Of a stretch of DNA of 64,000 bases, positions 1 through 9,048 are shown piece after piece. The notes below the pieces were generated by a model, which had not been told where the DNA came from, did no database searches, and saw only the letters and a list, made by a program, of their open reading frames with translations. Positions within the stretch are counted from its first letter, which is position 1. Each line of letters begins with the position of its first letter. Where the stretch lies: positions 459,675 through 523,674 of the forward strand of contig JAKPOP010000010.1 of assembly GCA_029547805.1 (NCBI GenBank). Reading direction: 5' to 3'. Source of the stretch: Deltaproteobacteria bacterium (lineage in GTDB: Bacteria; Myxococcota_A; UBA9042; DTJE01). The position numbers and the translations under genes were made by a program.

Positions 1-770
1 AGTTCAAGGTCCACGAGGAGACGGGCCAGACCCTGATCGCCGGCATGGGGGAGCTGCACCTCGAGATCCTGGTGGACCGCCTCCGGCGGGAGTTCAAGGT
101 GGACAGCCGGATGGGCCGCCCCCAGGTCTCCTACCGGGAGACGGTGACCCGCAGCGCCGAGGCGGACTCCCGGTACGTGAAGCAGACCGGCGGTCACGGC
201 CAGTATGGCCACGTCGTGATGCGCATCGACCCGCTGCCGCGGAACTCGGGCCTGGTCTTCGAGGACCGGACCGTCGGTGGCGTGATCCCGAAGGAGTACA
301 TCCCCGCCGTGGAGAAGGGGGTCCGGGAGGCGGCGCAACTGGGCGTTCTGGCGGGCTACCCCGTCGTGGACTGCAAGGTGACCCTCCTGGACGGGTCCTA
401 CCACGAGGTGGACTCGTCGGACCTTGCGTTCCGGATCGCCGCCTCCATGGGTCTCAAGGACCTGGTGGCCCGCGCGCACCCGGTACTGCTGGAGCCCGTG
501 ATGCTCCTCGAGGTCGAGCTGCCCTCGGAATACCTGGGGGAGGTGCTGGGGAACCTCTCGACCCGCCGGGGGCGCATCGTCCGCCTGGAGAGCCAGGAGG
601 CGGGGCACCAGGTGGCCGCGGAGGTCCCCCTGGGAGAGATGTTCGGCTACGTGACCCAGCTGCGGTCCCTGACCCAGGGTCGAGGGACGCAGACGATGGA
701 GTTTCTGCACTACGCGCCAACCCCTTCGGCCATCCAGGCCAAGGTGATCAGCGCGGGGAGGAGCATCTGA
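1..770 (+). CDS. fusA: Elongation factor G, C-terminal part (5' end outside window)
   Basis: EF-G is the GTPase that drives tRNA-mRNA translocation on the ribosome. Only the last 255 residues are present; the first whole codon begins at base 3. The fragment opens just before the conserved GMGELHLE segment of domain III and runs through domain IV (YRETVT, then the [15 protein letters not shown] region) and domain V to a TGA at 768-770. The nucleotide-binding domain is off the window. Only 2 bases separate it from rpsJ, whose ribosome-binding site (GGAGGAG, 756-762) lies inside fusA, so the two are probably translationally coupled. The tuf gene that usually follows fusA is absent. Identification is certain. 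Confidence 0.97.
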   Translation, partial: FKVHEETGQTLIAGMGELHLEILVDRLRREFKVDSRMGRPQVSYRETVTRSAEADSRYVKQTGGHGQYGHVVMRIDPLPRNSGLVFEDRTVGGVIPKEYIPAVEKGVREAAQLGVLAGYPVVDCKVTLLDGSYHEVDSSDLAFRIAASMGLKDLVARAHPVLLEPVMLLEVELPSEYLGEVLGNLSTRRGRIVRLESQEAGHQVAAEVPLGEMFGYVTQLRSLTQGRGTQTMEFLHYAPTPSAIQAKVISAGRSI

Positions 771-772
771 AG

Positions 773-1081
773 ATGGGCATCCAGAGGATTCGCATTCGGC
801 TGAAGGCGTACGATCACAAGATCCTGGACCAGTCGGTGGCGGAGATCATCGCGACCGTCCGCAAGACCGACGCCACCGTCGCGGGCCCGATCCCCCTGCC
901 GACCAAGATCAGCCGCTATACGGTGCTCCGGTCGCCCCACACCGACAAGAAGAGCCGGGAGCAGTTCGAGATCCGGACCCACAAGCGGCTGATCGACCTG
1001 CTGGACCCGTCCCAGCAGACCCTGGAGGCCCTGACGAAGCTGGACCTGAGTCCGGGCGTGGACGTGGAGATCAAGGCCTGA
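773..1081 (+). CDS. rpsJ: Ribosomal protein S10
   Basis: Small-subunit protein of the 30S head, also the NusE partner in antitermination. It has 102 residues, the normal size, and typical S10 sequence ([16 protein letters not shown] at the N-terminus, the [10 protein letters not shown] loop, and [10 protein letters not shown]). The ATG is 2 bases after the fusA stop. It is followed after 17 bases by rplD, with no room for rplC (L3), which normally separates these two genes. Confidence 0.98.
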   Translation: MGIQRIRIRLKAYDHKILDQSVAEIIATVRKTDATVAGPIPLPTKISRYTVLRSPHTDKKSREQFEIRTHKRLIDLLDPSQQTLEALTKLDLSPGVDVEIKA

Positions 1082-1098
1082 ATCGAGGCGAGGACACC

Positions 1099-1719
1099 AT
1101 GCCGAAACTGACCGTATATGACATCCAGAAGGCGAAGGTGGACGAGATCGACCTCTCGGACGAGGTCTTCGCGGCCGATTCCCGCCCCCACCTGTATCAC
1201 CCCGTGGTCCGGGCGCTGCTGCTGGCGAAGCGCCAGGGCACCGTGAAGACCAAGAAGCGCAGCGAGGTGGCCGGGTCCACCCGGAAGGTGTATCGCCAGA
1301 AGGGCACCGGAAACGCCCGACATGGCGACTCCCGGGCCCCGAACTTCCGGCGTGGCGGCGCGGTCTTTGGACCCCAGCCGCGCCCCTGGGACGTCCGGGT
1401 GCCCCGGAAACTGCACAAGGCGGCCCTGATCTCGGCCCTGTCGGATCGGGTCCGGGAGGGGCACGTGCTGGTGCTGGACCGGTGGGCCTCGGACGAGATC
1501 AAGACCCGGAAGGTGGCGGATTTCCTGAAGCGGTTCGACCTGTCGTCGGCACTGCTGGTGGACGTGTCGAACCGGTCGCTGTCGCTTTCCTGCCGGAACC
1601 TGCCGGCGGCGCGGTACCTGTCGTCGAAGGGCCTCAACCTCTTCGACGTTCTCAAGTACGACCACCTGGTGCTGACCCGGGAAGCGGCCCTGGCCATCGA
1701 CGGAGCGTTGAAGCCATGA
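1099..1719 (+). CDS. rplD: Ribosomal protein L4
   Basis: Large-subunit protein lining the peptide exit tunnel. It has 206 residues, close to the usual 200-210. The tunnel-loop region ([16 protein letters not shown], then [11 protein letters not shown], about residues 62-95) identifies it. In several bacteria L4 also represses its own operon; nothing here shows that directly. Its TGA overlaps the rplW ATG (ATGA at 1716-1719). It sits directly after rpsJ, so L3 is missing from its standard place. Confidence 0.98.
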   Translation: MPKLTVYDIQKAKVDEIDLSDEVFAADSRPHLYHPVVRALLLAKRQGTVKTKKRSEVAGSTRKVYRQKGTGNARHGDSRAPNFRRGGAVFGPQPRPWDVRVPRKLHKAALISALSDRVREGHVLVLDRWASDEIKTRKVADFLKRFDLSSALLVDVSNRSLSLSCRNLPAARYLSSKGLNLFDVLKYDHLVLTREAALAIDGALKP

Positions 1720-2006
1720 AGAGCCCCTACGACGTGATTCGTCGCCCTCTCATCACCGAGAAGGCGAACATCGACAAGGAACGGCGGAACACCTACCACT
1801 TCGAGGTCCCCCTGACGGTGGACCGGCAGGAGATCCGCCAGGCGGTCGAGGCGGTCTTCCACGTCCACGTCGAGGACGTCCGGACGATGGTGGTGCAGGG
1901 CAAGGAGCGCCGCCTGGGGCGTTTCCTGGGCCGCAAGCCCTCCTGGAAGAAGGCGATCGTGACCCTCCGGGAGGGGGACGCGATCGACATCTTCGAGGCC
2001 CGCTAG
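1716..2006 (+). CDS. rplW: Ribosomal protein L23
   Basis: Protein at the exit of the peptide tunnel, the docking site for trigger factor and SRP. It has 96 residues, beginning with the L23 signature [14 protein letters not shown]. The ATG at 1716 overlaps the rplD stop codon. A longer in-frame reading from 1482 would run through rplD and has no L23 similarity, so it was rejected. Confidence 0.97.
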   Translation: MKSPYDVIRRPLITEKANIDKERRNTYHFEVPLTVDRQEIRQAVEAVFHVHVEDVRTMVVQGKERRLGRFLGRKPSWKKAIVTLREGDAIDIFEAR

Positions 2007-2025
2007 GACAGAGAAGGAGCGCGAG

Positions 2026-2850
2026 ATGGCCATCATCAAGTTCAAACCGACCTCCCCCGGACGACGGGGCATGGAGGTGGCGGACTTCTCGGACATCACC
2101 CGGGACCGCCCCGAGAAGTCCCTGCTGGCCCCGCAGCACGAGCGGGCCGGCCGCAATACCTACGGGCGGGTGACCTCCCGGCATCGGGGCGGCGGCCATG
2201 CCCAGAAGTACCGGCTCATCGACTTCAAGCGGGACAAGACCGGCGTGCCGGCCCGGGTCGCCCACATCGAGTACGACCCGAACCGCAGCGCCCGGATCGC
2301 CCTGTTGCACTACCGGGATGGCGAGAAGCGCTACATCCTCGCTCCCCGGGAGATGCGGGTCGGCGACGAGGTCGTCTCGGCCGCCCATGCCGAGATCCGC
2401 CCCGGAAACGCCCTTCCCCTCAAGAACATTCCCCAGGGAACCCTGGTGCACAACATCGAGCTGAAGCCCGGTGCCGGCGGCCAGCTGGTCCGCTCTGCCG
2501 GGACCTCGGCCCAGGTGATGGCGCTGGAGGGAGGCTACGCCCTGCTCCGGATGCCCTCCGGGGAGCTGCGGAAGGTTCGGGAGGAGTGCCGGGCGACGAT
2601 CGGCGACGTGAGCAACCCGGATCACGAGAACGTCTCGATCGGCAAGGCCGGGCGGAACCGGTGGCGCGGCGTCCGGCCCCAGAGCCGCGGCGTCGTGATG
2701 AACCCCATCGACCACCCGATGGGAGGCGGCGAGGGGAAGACCTCCGGCGGCCGTCATCCCTGCACCCCCTGGGGCAAGCCCACCAAGGGGTACAAGACGC
2801 GGCAGAACAAGCGGACGGATCACCTGATCGTGAAGCGGCGCTCGAAGTAG
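2026..2850 (+). CDS. rplB: Ribosomal protein L2
   Basis: Core 50S protein needed for subunit joining and for the peptidyl-transferase centre. It has 274 residues, the typical length. The N-terminal oligonucleotide-binding fold is followed by the C-terminal conserved [13 protein letters not shown] segment, in which the key His of DHP is kept and the second family position is Met rather than His. A GGAGCG ribosome-binding site lies before the ATG. It is part of the S10-type run, 19 bases after rplW. Confidence 0.98.
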   Translation: MAIIKFKPTSPGRRGMEVADFSDITRDRPEKSLLAPQHERAGRNTYGRVTSRHRGGGHAQKYRLIDFKRDKTGVPARVAHIEYDPNRSARIALLHYRDGEKRYILAPREMRVGDEVVSAAHAEIRPGNALPLKNIPQGTLVHNIELKPGAGGQLVRSAGTSAQVMALEGGYALLRMPSGELRKVREECRATIGDVSNPDHENVSIGKAGRNRWRGVRPQSRGVVMNPIDHPMGGGEGKTSGGRHPCTPWGKPTKGYKTRQNKRTDHLIVKRRSK

Positions 2851-2863
2851 CACGGAGGACGGT

Positions 2864-3154
2864 ATGCCTCGCTCGGTGAAAAAGGGTCCCTTCGTGGACA
2901 GGCACCTGGTGGAGAAGATCGAGGCGGCCCTGCGCTCGGGCCAGAAGAAGTCCATCAAGACGTGGTCCCGGCGGAGCGTGATCCTGCCGGAGATGGTGGG
3001 CTTCAACTTCGCCGTGCACAACGGCAAGAAGTTCATCCCGGTCTTCGTCACCGAGAACATGGTGGGTCACAAGTTGGGCGAGTTCGCTCCGACCCGGACC
3101 TTCCACCAGCACTCCGGAGATCGGAAGGGCAAGGTGGAAGGGAAGAAGAAGTGA
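2864..3154 (+). CDS. rpsS: Ribosomal protein S19
   Basis: 30S head protein that contacts S13 and the A-site tRNA region. It has 96 residues, with the conserved opening [11 protein letters not shown], the central [13 protein letters not shown], and the terminal [12 protein letters not shown]. The ATG follows a GGAGG-type site. It lies between rplB and rplV in the conventional S10 order. Confidence 0.98.
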   Translation: MPRSVKKGPFVDRHLVEKIEAALRSGQKKSIKTWSRRSVILPEMVGFNFAVHNGKKFIPVFVTENMVGHKLGEFAPTRTFHQHSGDRKGKVEGKKK

Positions 3155-3164
3155 GGGGAGTGAG

Positions 3165-3509
3165 ATGGACGATCACGTCGTGAGGGCCAAGGCCCGGTAC
3201 ATCCGAATGGCTCCCCGCAAGGTCCGGGTGGTGGCCAACGCCATCCGGGGCAAGCGCGTGGATGAGGCGACGGCGGTGCTGGCGTTCATTCCCCGGAGGG
3301 CCGTTCGGCCCGTCACGAAGGTGCTGAACGCGGCCATCGACGCCGCCCGGCAGCAGGGGTCCTTCGACATGGACAACCTCTATGTGAAGGAGATCTACGT
3401 GGACCAGGGACCTTGCCTGAAGCGGCGCCTGTCCCGAGCCAGGGGCATGGCGACGCCGATCCACAAGTTCCTGAGCCATGTGACCGTCGTGCTGGGCGAG
3501 TTGGAGTAG
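3165..3509 (+). CDS. rplV: Ribosomal protein L22
   Basis: Exit-tunnel protein that forms the constriction with L4. It has 114 residues. Recognised by YIRMAPRKVRVVANAIRGK near the N-terminus and the beta-hairpin and C-terminal part (PCLKRRLSRARGMATPI). The start is the ATG at 3165 after GGGGAG. The next gene, rpsC, begins 10 bases after its stop. Confidence 0.97.
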   Translation: MDDHVVRAKARYIRMAPRKVRVVANAIRGKRVDEATAVLAFIPRRAVRPVTKVLNAAIDAARQQGSFDMDNLYVKEIYVDQGPCLKRRLSRARGMATPIHKFLSHVTVVLGELE

Positions 3510-3519
3510 GAGGGACCTC

Positions 3520-4149
3520 GTGGGCCAGAAGACGCATCCGATCGGTTTTCGGATCCCCTACGTGAAGGGGTGGAGTTCCCGTTGGTACGCCGGGCGCAAC
3601 TACGGCCGGTGGGCCTACGAGGACGTGCAGATTCGGAAGACGGTCCGGGAGAAGATGGGCGCGGCGGGGATCTCCGCGGTGCACATCGAGCGGACCGCCA
3701 ACAAGGTGAAGGTCTTCATCCTGGCGGCGCGTCCCGGGGTGGCCATCGGGCGCAAGAGCGAGAACATCGAGGAACTCAAGCGCACCTTGACGCGGCTCAC
3801 CTCGATGGAGGTCGTCCCCTACATCCAGGAGGTCCGCAAGATCGAGCTGGACGCCCAGCTGGTCGCCGAGTCGGTCGCCCAGCAACTGGAGCGGCGCGTG
3901 TCGTTCCGCCGCGCCACCAAGCGGGCCGTGCAGCAGGCGATGAAGTTGGGGGCGAAGGGGATCCGGATCCGGTGCTCGGGGCGCCTGGGCGGTGCCGAGA
4001 TGAGCCGCGTGCTCCAGTACCGCGAGGGCCGGGTCCCGCTGCAGACGCTGCGGGCCGACCTGGACTACGGCCTGGCCGAGGCCCGGACGACCTACGGCGT
4101 GATCGGGGTGAAGACCTGGATCTACAAGGGTGACATCCTGAAGAGGTGA
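3520..4149 (+). CDS. rpsC: Ribosomal protein S3
   Basis: 30S protein with mRNA-entry and helicase functions. It has 209 residues, about the length of short S3 forms (E. coli has 233; the difference is in the C-terminal tail). The N-terminus MGQKTHPIGFRIPYVKGWSS is typical. A type II KH domain with a GRKSENIEEL loop lies at about residues 70-85, and RCSGRLGGAEMSR follows in the C-terminal domain. GTG start at 3520 behind GGAGGGA. Confidence 0.97.
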   Translation: MGQKTHPIGFRIPYVKGWSSRWYAGRNYGRWAYEDVQIRKTVREKMGAAGISAVHIERTANKVKVFILAARPGVAIGRKSENIEELKRTLTRLTSMEVVPYIQEVRKIELDAQLVAESVAQQLERRVSFRRATKRAVQQAMKLGAKGIRIRCSGRLGGAEMSRVLQYREGRVPLQTLRADLDYGLAEARTTYGVIGVKTWIYKGDILKR

Positions 4150-4200
4150 TTCCCGGTCGGCGGCCCCTGAGGCCGCGTCCTCGGGAGGGAGGAGGCGACG

Positions 4201-4617
4201 ATGCTGTCTCCGGCGAGAACGAAGTGGCGCAAGCAGCAGAAGGGCCGGATGCGGGGGACCGCCTGGCGGGGAAGCGAGGTCTCCTTCGGGGAGTTCGCCC
4301 TCCAGGCGACGGAGTGCGGATGGGTCACGGCGCGGCAGATCGAGGCGGCCCGTATCGCCATCAACCGCCACGTGAAGCGCGGAGCCCAGTTGTGGATCCG
4401 GATCTTCCCCGACAAGCCCATTTCCAAGAAGCCCCTCGAGACCCGCATGGGTCGCGGAAAGGGCGCGCCCGAGGAGTGGGTCGCGGTGATCCGCCCCGGC
4501 CGGGTGCTCTATGAGATCGAGGGAGTGGACGAGGCGACCGCCCGGGAGTGCTTCCGTCTGGCGGCGATGAAGCTGCCGATCCACACCCAGGTGCTGAAGC
4601 GGGGGGAAATCCGATGA
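4201..4617 (+). CDS. rplP: Ribosomal protein L16
   Basis: 50S protein near the A-site tRNA elbow. It has 138 residues, with the family pattern [19 protein letters not shown], the [12 protein letters not shown] segment and [16 protein letters not shown] 51-base gap separates it from rpsC, with a GGGAGGGAGG site upstream. The TGA overlaps the ATG of rpmC. Confidence 0.98.
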   Translation: MLSPARTKWRKQQKGRMRGTAWRGSEVSFGEFALQATECGWVTARQIEAARIAINRHVKRGAQLWIRIFPDKPISKKPLETRMGRGKGAPEEWVAVIRPGRVLYEIEGVDEATARECFRLAAMKLPIHTQVLKRGEIR

Positions 4618-4823
4618 AGTCCCTGAAGGCCGAGGAGTTGCGGGCGCTCTCCGACGAGGACCTGGTCCGTCGCGAGAACGAGCACCGGGAGTCCCTGTTC
4701 AAGTTCCGGATGCGGCTGGCCACGGGCCAGATGAGCAAGATGGCCGACATCCAGGCCACCCGCAGGAACCTGGCGAGGATCCTGACCGAACAGAACCGCC
4801 GGCGAAAGGCCGCGCAGCAGTGA
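4614..4823 (+). CDS. rpmC: Ribosomal protein L29
   Basis: Small exit-site protein, 69 residues in two helices. It contains the L29 signature [11 protein letters not shown] and the conserved tail [15 protein letters not shown] chose the ATG at 4614, which overlaps the rplP stop and follows GGGGGAAA. A longer reading from 4548 only extends into rplP. Confidence 0.95.
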   Translation: MKSLKAEELRALSDEDLVRRENEHRESLFKFRMRLATGQMSKMADIQATRRNLARILTEQNRRRKAAQQ

Positions 4824-4831
4824 GGACAGCG

Positions 4832-5116
4832 ATGGAAGAGCAGCAGAAGGCCCCGAAGGTCCGTCACCAGCGCAACCTGATCGGTCGGGTGACCAGCGTC
4901 TCCGGCGCGAAGACGGTGGTGGTCGCCGTGGCCCGGCGGTACCAGCACCCGACCTTCAAGAAGTACATCACGAGGGTCCGGCACTACACCGCCCACGACG
5001 AGAAGAGCACCTGTGGCGTCGGGGACCAGGTCCGGATCGTCGAGAGCCGCCCCCTGTCGGCGACCAAGCGATGGCGCGTGGCGGCGCTGGTCCAGAAGTC
5101 GCGGCTGTCGGAGTGA
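4832..5116 (+). CDS. rpsQ: Ribosomal protein S17
   Basis: Primary 16S rRNA-binding protein with an OB fold. It has 94 residues from the ATG at 4832, which lies 6 bases after a GAGG site. A GTG at 4820 would add four residues and overlap the rpmC stop, and it lacks a well-placed ribosome-binding site. Family features include LIGRVTSVSGAKTVVVAV and the HDE-x3-CGVGDQVRIVESRPLSATKRW region. Confidence 0.96.
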   Translation: MEEQQKAPKVRHQRNLIGRVTSVSGAKTVVVAVARRYQHPTFKKYITRVRHYTAHDEKSTCGVGDQVRIVESRPLSATKRWRVAALVQKSRLSE

Positions 5117-5154
5117 GGCACGATGGCGGCGTGGCCATCGGGGAGAGGTGACGC

Positions 5155-5523
5155 ATGGTACAGCAAGAGAGCTATCTGGTTTCGGCCGACAACTCCGGGG
5201 CGAAGCTCCTGCAGGTGATCCGCGTGATCGGGGGTTCGACCCGCCGGTATGCCTCGGTCGGGGACATGGTCGTGGCGACCGTCAAGGAGGCCCTGCCCCG
5301 GTCCAAGGTCAAGAAGGGCGAGGTCGTGAAGGCCGTGATCGTCCGCACCGCGAAGGAGGTCGGTCGGGCCGACGGCACGTTCATCCGCTTCGACGAGAAC
5401 GCCGCGGTGCTGATCAACCAGGCGATGGAGCCCATCGGGACCCGCATCTTCGGGCCGGTGGCCCGGGAACTCCGGGCCCAGCGCTTCCTGAAGATCGTCT
5501 CGCTGGCGCCGGAGGTGCTGTGA
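5155..5523 (+). CDS. rplN: Ribosomal protein L14
   Basis: 50S interface protein and target of the RsfS silencing factor. It has 122 residues, the standard size. Recognised from [20 protein letters not shown] and [28 protein letters not shown]. The TGA at 5521-5523 shares its last base with the ATG of rplX. Confidence 0.98.
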   Translation: MVQQESYLVSADNSGAKLLQVIRVIGGSTRRYASVGDMVVATVKEALPRSKVKKGEVVKAVIVRTAKEVGRADGTFIRFDENAAVLINQAMEPIGTRIFGPVARELRAQRFLKIVSLAPEVL

Positions 5524-5849
5524 TGAACAAGATCCGCAAGAACGACGAGGTCGTGGTCCTCCGGGGCCGGAACGCCGGCGCCAAGGGGAAGGTCCTCGAG
5601 GTGGACGGCAAGTCCGGCCGGGCGGTGGTCGAGGGGGTGAACCTGGTCAAGAAGCACTCCAAGCGGAAGACCCGTCGCCTGGAGGCGGGGATCCAGGAGA
5701 AGCCCGCGCCCCTGCCCCTGTCGGCCCTGAGCCTGGTGAGCCGGAAGGACGGCAAGGCGGTCCGGGTCCACTTCGAGTTGCGGGAGGGGTCCGGCGGCCA
5801 GACCCGGAAGGTGCGCGTCGCCTCCAGGACCGGCGAGGTGTTCGACTAG
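5523..5849 (+). CDS. rplX: Ribosomal protein L24
   Basis: Assembly initiator of the 50S subunit. It has 108 residues with the KOW motif near the N-terminus ([21 protein letters not shown]). The start ATG at 5523 overlaps the rplN stop (TGATG). An in-frame extension to 5013 lies inside rpsQ and rplN and has no L24 features. Confidence 0.96.
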   Translation: MNKIRKNDEVVVLRGRNAGAKGKVLEVDGKSGRAVVEGVNLVKKHSKRKTRRLEAGIQEKPAPLPLSALSLVSRKDGKAVRVHFELREGSGGQTRKVRVASRTGEVFD

Positions 5850-5881
5850 GAGTCCAGGCGGTTTCGCCAGGGGAGACGGAG

Positions 5882-6421
5882 ATGACCAGACTGCAGAAGA
5901 AATACGAGGAGGAAGTGGTTCCGGCGCTGATGAACCAGTTCGCCTACCGGAACCGCTTCCAGGTGCCCCGCCTGGTCAAGGTGACCTTGAACATGGGCCT
6001 GGGCGAGGCGACGCAGAACCCGAAGATCATCGAGAACTCGGTGGAGGAACTGGGGCGGATCACGGGACAGCGGCCGGTGGTGACCCGGTGCCGAAAGTCC
6101 ATCGCCGCCTTCAAGGTCCGAAAGGGCAATACCGTGGGCGTCTCGGTGACCCTGCGGGGAGACCGGATGTGGGAGTTCCTGGACCGGCTGCTCAACGTGG
6201 CCCTGCCCCGCGTCCGGGACTTCCGGGGTGTCTCCACGAAGGCCTTCGATGGACACGGGGACTACACGCTGGGACTCCGGGAGCAGATCATCTTCCCCGA
6301 GGTGGACTACGACAAGGTGGAGAAACTGAAGGGGATGAACATCACGGTGGGAACCAGCGCCCGGAACGACGAGGAGGCCCTGGCGCTGCTGAAGGGCCTG
6401 GGGATGCCCTTCCGGAAGTGA
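5882..6421 (+). CDS. rplE: Ribosomal protein L5
   Basis: 5S rRNA-binding protein of the central protuberance. It has 179 residues. The family signature [16 protein letters not shown], the [22 protein letters not shown] block and the [18 protein letters not shown] region are all present. The ATG lies 7 bases after a GGGGAGACGGAG stretch. Confidence 0.98.
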   Translation: MTRLQKKYEEEVVPALMNQFAYRNRFQVPRLVKVTLNMGLGEATQNPKIIENSVEELGRITGQRPVVTRCRKSIAAFKVRKGNTVGVSVTLRGDRMWEFLDRLLNVALPRVRDFRGVSTKAFDGHGDYTLGLREQIIFPEVDYDKVEKLKGMNITVGTSARNDEEALALLKGLGMPFRK

Positions 6422-6440
6422 AGCATCAGGAGGTGCGGAC

Positions 6441-6626
6441 GTGGCGAAGACGTCTCTGAGAATCAAGGCCAAACGGAAGCCGAAGTTCCAGGTGCGGACC
6501 TACAACCGGTGTCCGCTCTGCGGTCGTCCGAGGGCCTTTCTCCGGAAGTTCAACATGTGCCGAATCTGCTTCCGGAATCTGGCGTTGCGGGGAGACCTGC
6601 CCGGCGTCGTCAAGGCCAGCTGGTAA
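6441..6626 (+). CDS. rpsN: Ribosomal protein S14, zinc-binding type
   Basis: 30S head protein, 61 residues: the short zinc-containing form. The four ligand cysteines are visible as a CPLC pair and a CRIC pair about 12 residues apart. GTG start at 6441, 6 bases after AGGAGG. Absence of the long zinc-free S14 form is typical of many non-enterobacterial lineages. Confidence 0.97.
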   Translation: MAKTSLRIKAKRKPKFQVRTYNRCPLCGRPRAFLRKFNMCRICFRNLALRGDLPGVVKASW

Positions 6627-6644
6627 GGCGAGGAGGGTCGGGAG

Positions 6645-7040
6645 ATGACGACTGATCCCATCGGGGACATGCTGACGCGGATTCGGAACGCCCTCCAGGC
6701 GGGACATGCGGATCTGGAGATCCCGTCGTCCAACCTGAAGAAGCGGATCGCCGAGATCCTGAAGGAACAGGGCTTCATCGAGGACTTCTCGGTCCTCGAG
6801 GATCGCACCCAGGGAATCCTCAAGATCTACCTGAAGTATGTCGCGCCCAAGCGGGGGGCCATCGCCGGGATCCGGCGGGAGAGCAAGCCCGGACGGCGCG
6901 TCTACGTCGGGAAGAACGACATCCCCCGGGTCCGGCGAGGCATGGGCCTGGCGATCCTCTCCACCCCCCAGGGGGTGATGGCCGACCAGGAGGCCCGCAA
7001 GAGGGGGATCGGCGGCGAATTGCTGTTGACCGTCTGGTGA
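6645..7040 (+). CDS. rpsH: Ribosomal protein S8
   Basis: Central-domain 16S rRNA-binding protein, known in E. coli as the translational repressor of the spc operon. It has 131 residues. Recognised by MTTDPIGDMLTRIRNA at the start and by GMGLAILSTPQGVMADQEARKRGIGGELL at the C-terminus. A GAGGAGGG-type site precedes the ATG. A 78-base gap follows before rplF. Confidence 0.98.
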   Translation: MTTDPIGDMLTRIRNALQAGHADLEIPSSNLKKRIAEILKEQGFIEDFSVLEDRTQGILKIYLKYVAPKRGAIAGIRRESKPGRRVYVGKNDIPRVRRGMGLAILSTPQGVMADQEARKRGIGGELLLTVW

Positions 7041-7118
7041 GGCGGGACGCCGGTGAGTCCGGCTCCCGGTGAACGCCGGCCCCGAGGTCGGCGCGAGCGG
7101 TGAACCGAGGAGGCGAAC

Positions 7119-7658
7119 GTGTCGCGAATCGGAAAGAAACCCATCCCGGTACCGGCCGGCGTGGAGGTTCGTCTGGAACCCCCGACCGTCACGGTGAAAG
7201 GCCCCCTGGGGATCCTGTCCCGGACCCTCCGGGGCGTCACAGTGGCCCGCGAGGGCAACGTGCTCGTGGTGCAGCCGGACCCGGCCGCCCCGGACCGGGA
7301 CAAGATGCACGGCCTGATGCGGACCCTGGTGGCCAACATGGTCGAGGGAGTCAGCACCGGATTCACGCGGGTCCTGACCATCACCGGAACCGGCTACAAG
7401 GCCGAGGGTGGCGGCCAGGAACTGACCCTCTACCTGGGCTACTCGAAGCCCGTGGTCTTCCCGCTCCCGGAGGGGGTCACCGGCACCGTGGAGGACAAGG
7501 GGCTCAAGATCACCCTGAAGAGCCGGGACAAGGAGCTGCTCGGGGACACGGCGGCCCGGCTCCGGGCGGTCCGGCCGGTGGAGCCCTACAAGGGCAAGGG
7601 CGTCGCCTACCTGGGCGAGAAGGTGCGCAGGAAGGCCGGCAAGGCGGGAACGAAGTAG
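7119..7658 (+). CDS. rplF: Ribosomal protein L6
   Basis: 50S protein near the GTPase centre. It has 179 residues and two repeated alpha/beta domains: [15 protein letters not shown] at the start and the C-terminal [27 protein letters not shown] signature. GTG start at 7119 directly downstream of GAGGAGG. The 78 bases upstream contain only GC-rich sequence with small hairpins. Confidence 0.98.
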   Translation: MSRIGKKPIPVPAGVEVRLEPPTVTVKGPLGILSRTLRGVTVAREGNVLVVQPDPAAPDRDKMHGLMRTLVANMVEGVSTGFTRVLTITGTGYKAEGGGQELTLYLGYSKPVVFPLPEGVTGTVEDKGLKITLKSRDKELLGDTAARLRAVRPVEPYKGKGVAYLGEKVRRKAGKAGTK

Positions 7659-7674
7659 CGTCGGGGAGGGTCAC

Positions 7675-8049
7675 GTGGAGATTCGGAACGCTCAGATTCG
7701 GAGACAGGCCCGGTTGAACCGGAAGGCCCGCATCCGGAAGAGGATCTTCGGCACCCCGGAGCGGCCCCGGCTGGTGATCTTCCGGAGCACGCGCCACATC
7801 TCCTGCCAGGTCATCGACGACCAGGCGGGGCGGACGCTGTGTGCAGCCACCAGCGAGGGCAAGGCCTTCGCCGAAATGGCCGGCGACGTCGCGAAGACCG
7901 AGGCCGCCAAGAAGGTGGGTGCGCTGATCGCGGAGCGTTGCAAGGCCGCCGGGATCGAGACGGTGGTCTTCGACCGGAACGGGTTCCTGTATCACGGCCG
8001 GGTGGCGGCCCTGGCGGACGCGGCCCGAGAGGCCGGCCTCAAGTTCTAG
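7675..8049 (+). CDS. rplR: Ribosomal protein L18
   Basis: 5S rRNA-binding protein. It has 124 residues, with [18 protein letters not shown] and the C-terminal [24 protein letters not shown] signature. GTG start at 7675 after GGGAGGG. It is followed 10 bases later by rpsE. Confidence 0.97.
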   Translation: MEIRNAQIRRQARLNRKARIRKRIFGTPERPRLVIFRSTRHISCQVIDDQAGRTLCAATSEGKAFAEMAGDVAKTEAAKKVGALIAERCKAAGIETVVFDRNGFLYHGRVAALADAAREAGLKF

Positions 8050-8059
8050 GAGGAGCGCG

Positions 8060-8560
8060 GTGGCATACGAAGAAGTCGAAGAGAAACTGGAGTTCACCGA
8101 GCACATCGTCCACCTGAGCCGCGTGGCCAAGGTGGTGAAGGGAGGACGCCGGTTCTCCTTCGCCGCACTGGTGGTCATCGGCAACGGGGAAGGCCTGGTG
8201 GGGTTCGGACTGGGCAAGGCCCAGGAGGTCCCGGAGGCCATCCGGAAGGGCGGCGAGCAGGCGAAGAAGAACATGATCCGCGTGCCGCTCTTCGGGACGA
8301 CCATCCCCCACGAGGTCGAGGGACGGTTCGGCGCGGGACGGGTGCTCCTGAAGCCCGCCGTGCCCGGAACCGGCGTGATCGCCGGCGGCGCCGTTCGGGC
8401 CGTGCTGGAGGCCGCTGGCGTCCGGGACGTCCTGTCGAAGAGCCTGGGCACCCGGAATCCCCACAACGTCGTTCGGGCGACCGTCGTTGCCTTGCGGGGC
8501 CTGACGTCGAAGGACATGGCCCTCGAGAAGCGCGGGATCCGCCAGGAGGTGGTGGAATGA
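8060..8560 (+). CDS. rpsE: Ribosomal protein S5
   Basis: 30S protein important for decoding accuracy and mRNA unwinding. It has 166 residues. The double-stranded-RNA-binding fold ([22 protein letters not shown]) and the C-terminal [19 protein letters not shown] region are clear. GTG start at 8060 after AGGAGGAG. Its TGA overlaps the rplO ATG. The L30 gene (rpmD), normally located between these two, is not there. Confidence 0.98.
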   Translation: MAYEEVEEKLEFTEHIVHLSRVAKVVKGGRRFSFAALVVIGNGEGLVGFGLGKAQEVPEAIRKGGEQAKKNMIRVPLFGTTIPHEVEGRFGAGRVLLKPAVPGTGVIAGGAVRAVLEAAGVRDVLSKSLGTRNPHNVVRATVVALRGLTSKDMALEKRGIRQEVVE

Positions 8561-9027
8561 AGGAGCTTTCTCGCCTCTCGCCGCAGCCCGGATCGGTGAC
8601 CGCCCGGAAGCGGGTGGGTCGCGGCCGGGGCTCCGGTCTGGGGAAGACCTCCGGACGGGGTCACAAGGGAACCGGCGCCCGGACCGGCAAGGGCCGACCG
8701 CCATGGTTCGAGGGCGGCCAGATGCCGCTGCAGCGGCGCCTCCCCAAGAAGGGATTCACCCCGTTGGTCCACAAGGAGTTCGCCATCGTGAACATCGGGG
8801 CCCTCGAGGTCTTCCCCGAGGGGACCCGGGTGGACCCGGCGACCCTCCGGGCGGCCGGTCTGGTCCGCCAGGTCCGCGACGGGGTCAAGATCCTGGGAAC
8901 CGGGGACCTGACGCGTCGCCTGGACGTCGTGGCCCATGCATTCAGCGATACCGCCCGGAAGAAGATCGAGGCGGCCGGCGGCACCGTGACGGCCATCCTG
9001 GAAGCGAAGGAAGAGACCGGGGCGTAG
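8557..9027 (+). CDS. rplO: Ribosomal protein L15
   Basis: Late-assembly 50S protein. It has 156 residues with the Gly/Arg-rich N-terminus ([19 protein letters not shown]), [17 protein letters not shown], and the C-terminal L15e/L18e-type domain. The start overlaps the rpsE stop as ATGA, so the two are co-translated. A GGGGAGG site between its stop and secY serves the next gene. Confidence 0.97.
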   Translation: MKELSRLSPQPGSVTARKRVGRGRGSGLGKTSGRGHKGTGARTGKGRPPWFEGGQMPLQRRLPKKGFTPLVHKEFAIVNIGALEVFPEGTRVDPATLRAAGLVRQVRDGVKILGTGDLTRRLDVVAHAFSDTARKKIEAAGGTVTAILEAKEETGA

Positions 9028-9048
9028 CGCCCCGCGGGGAGGTTCGAC

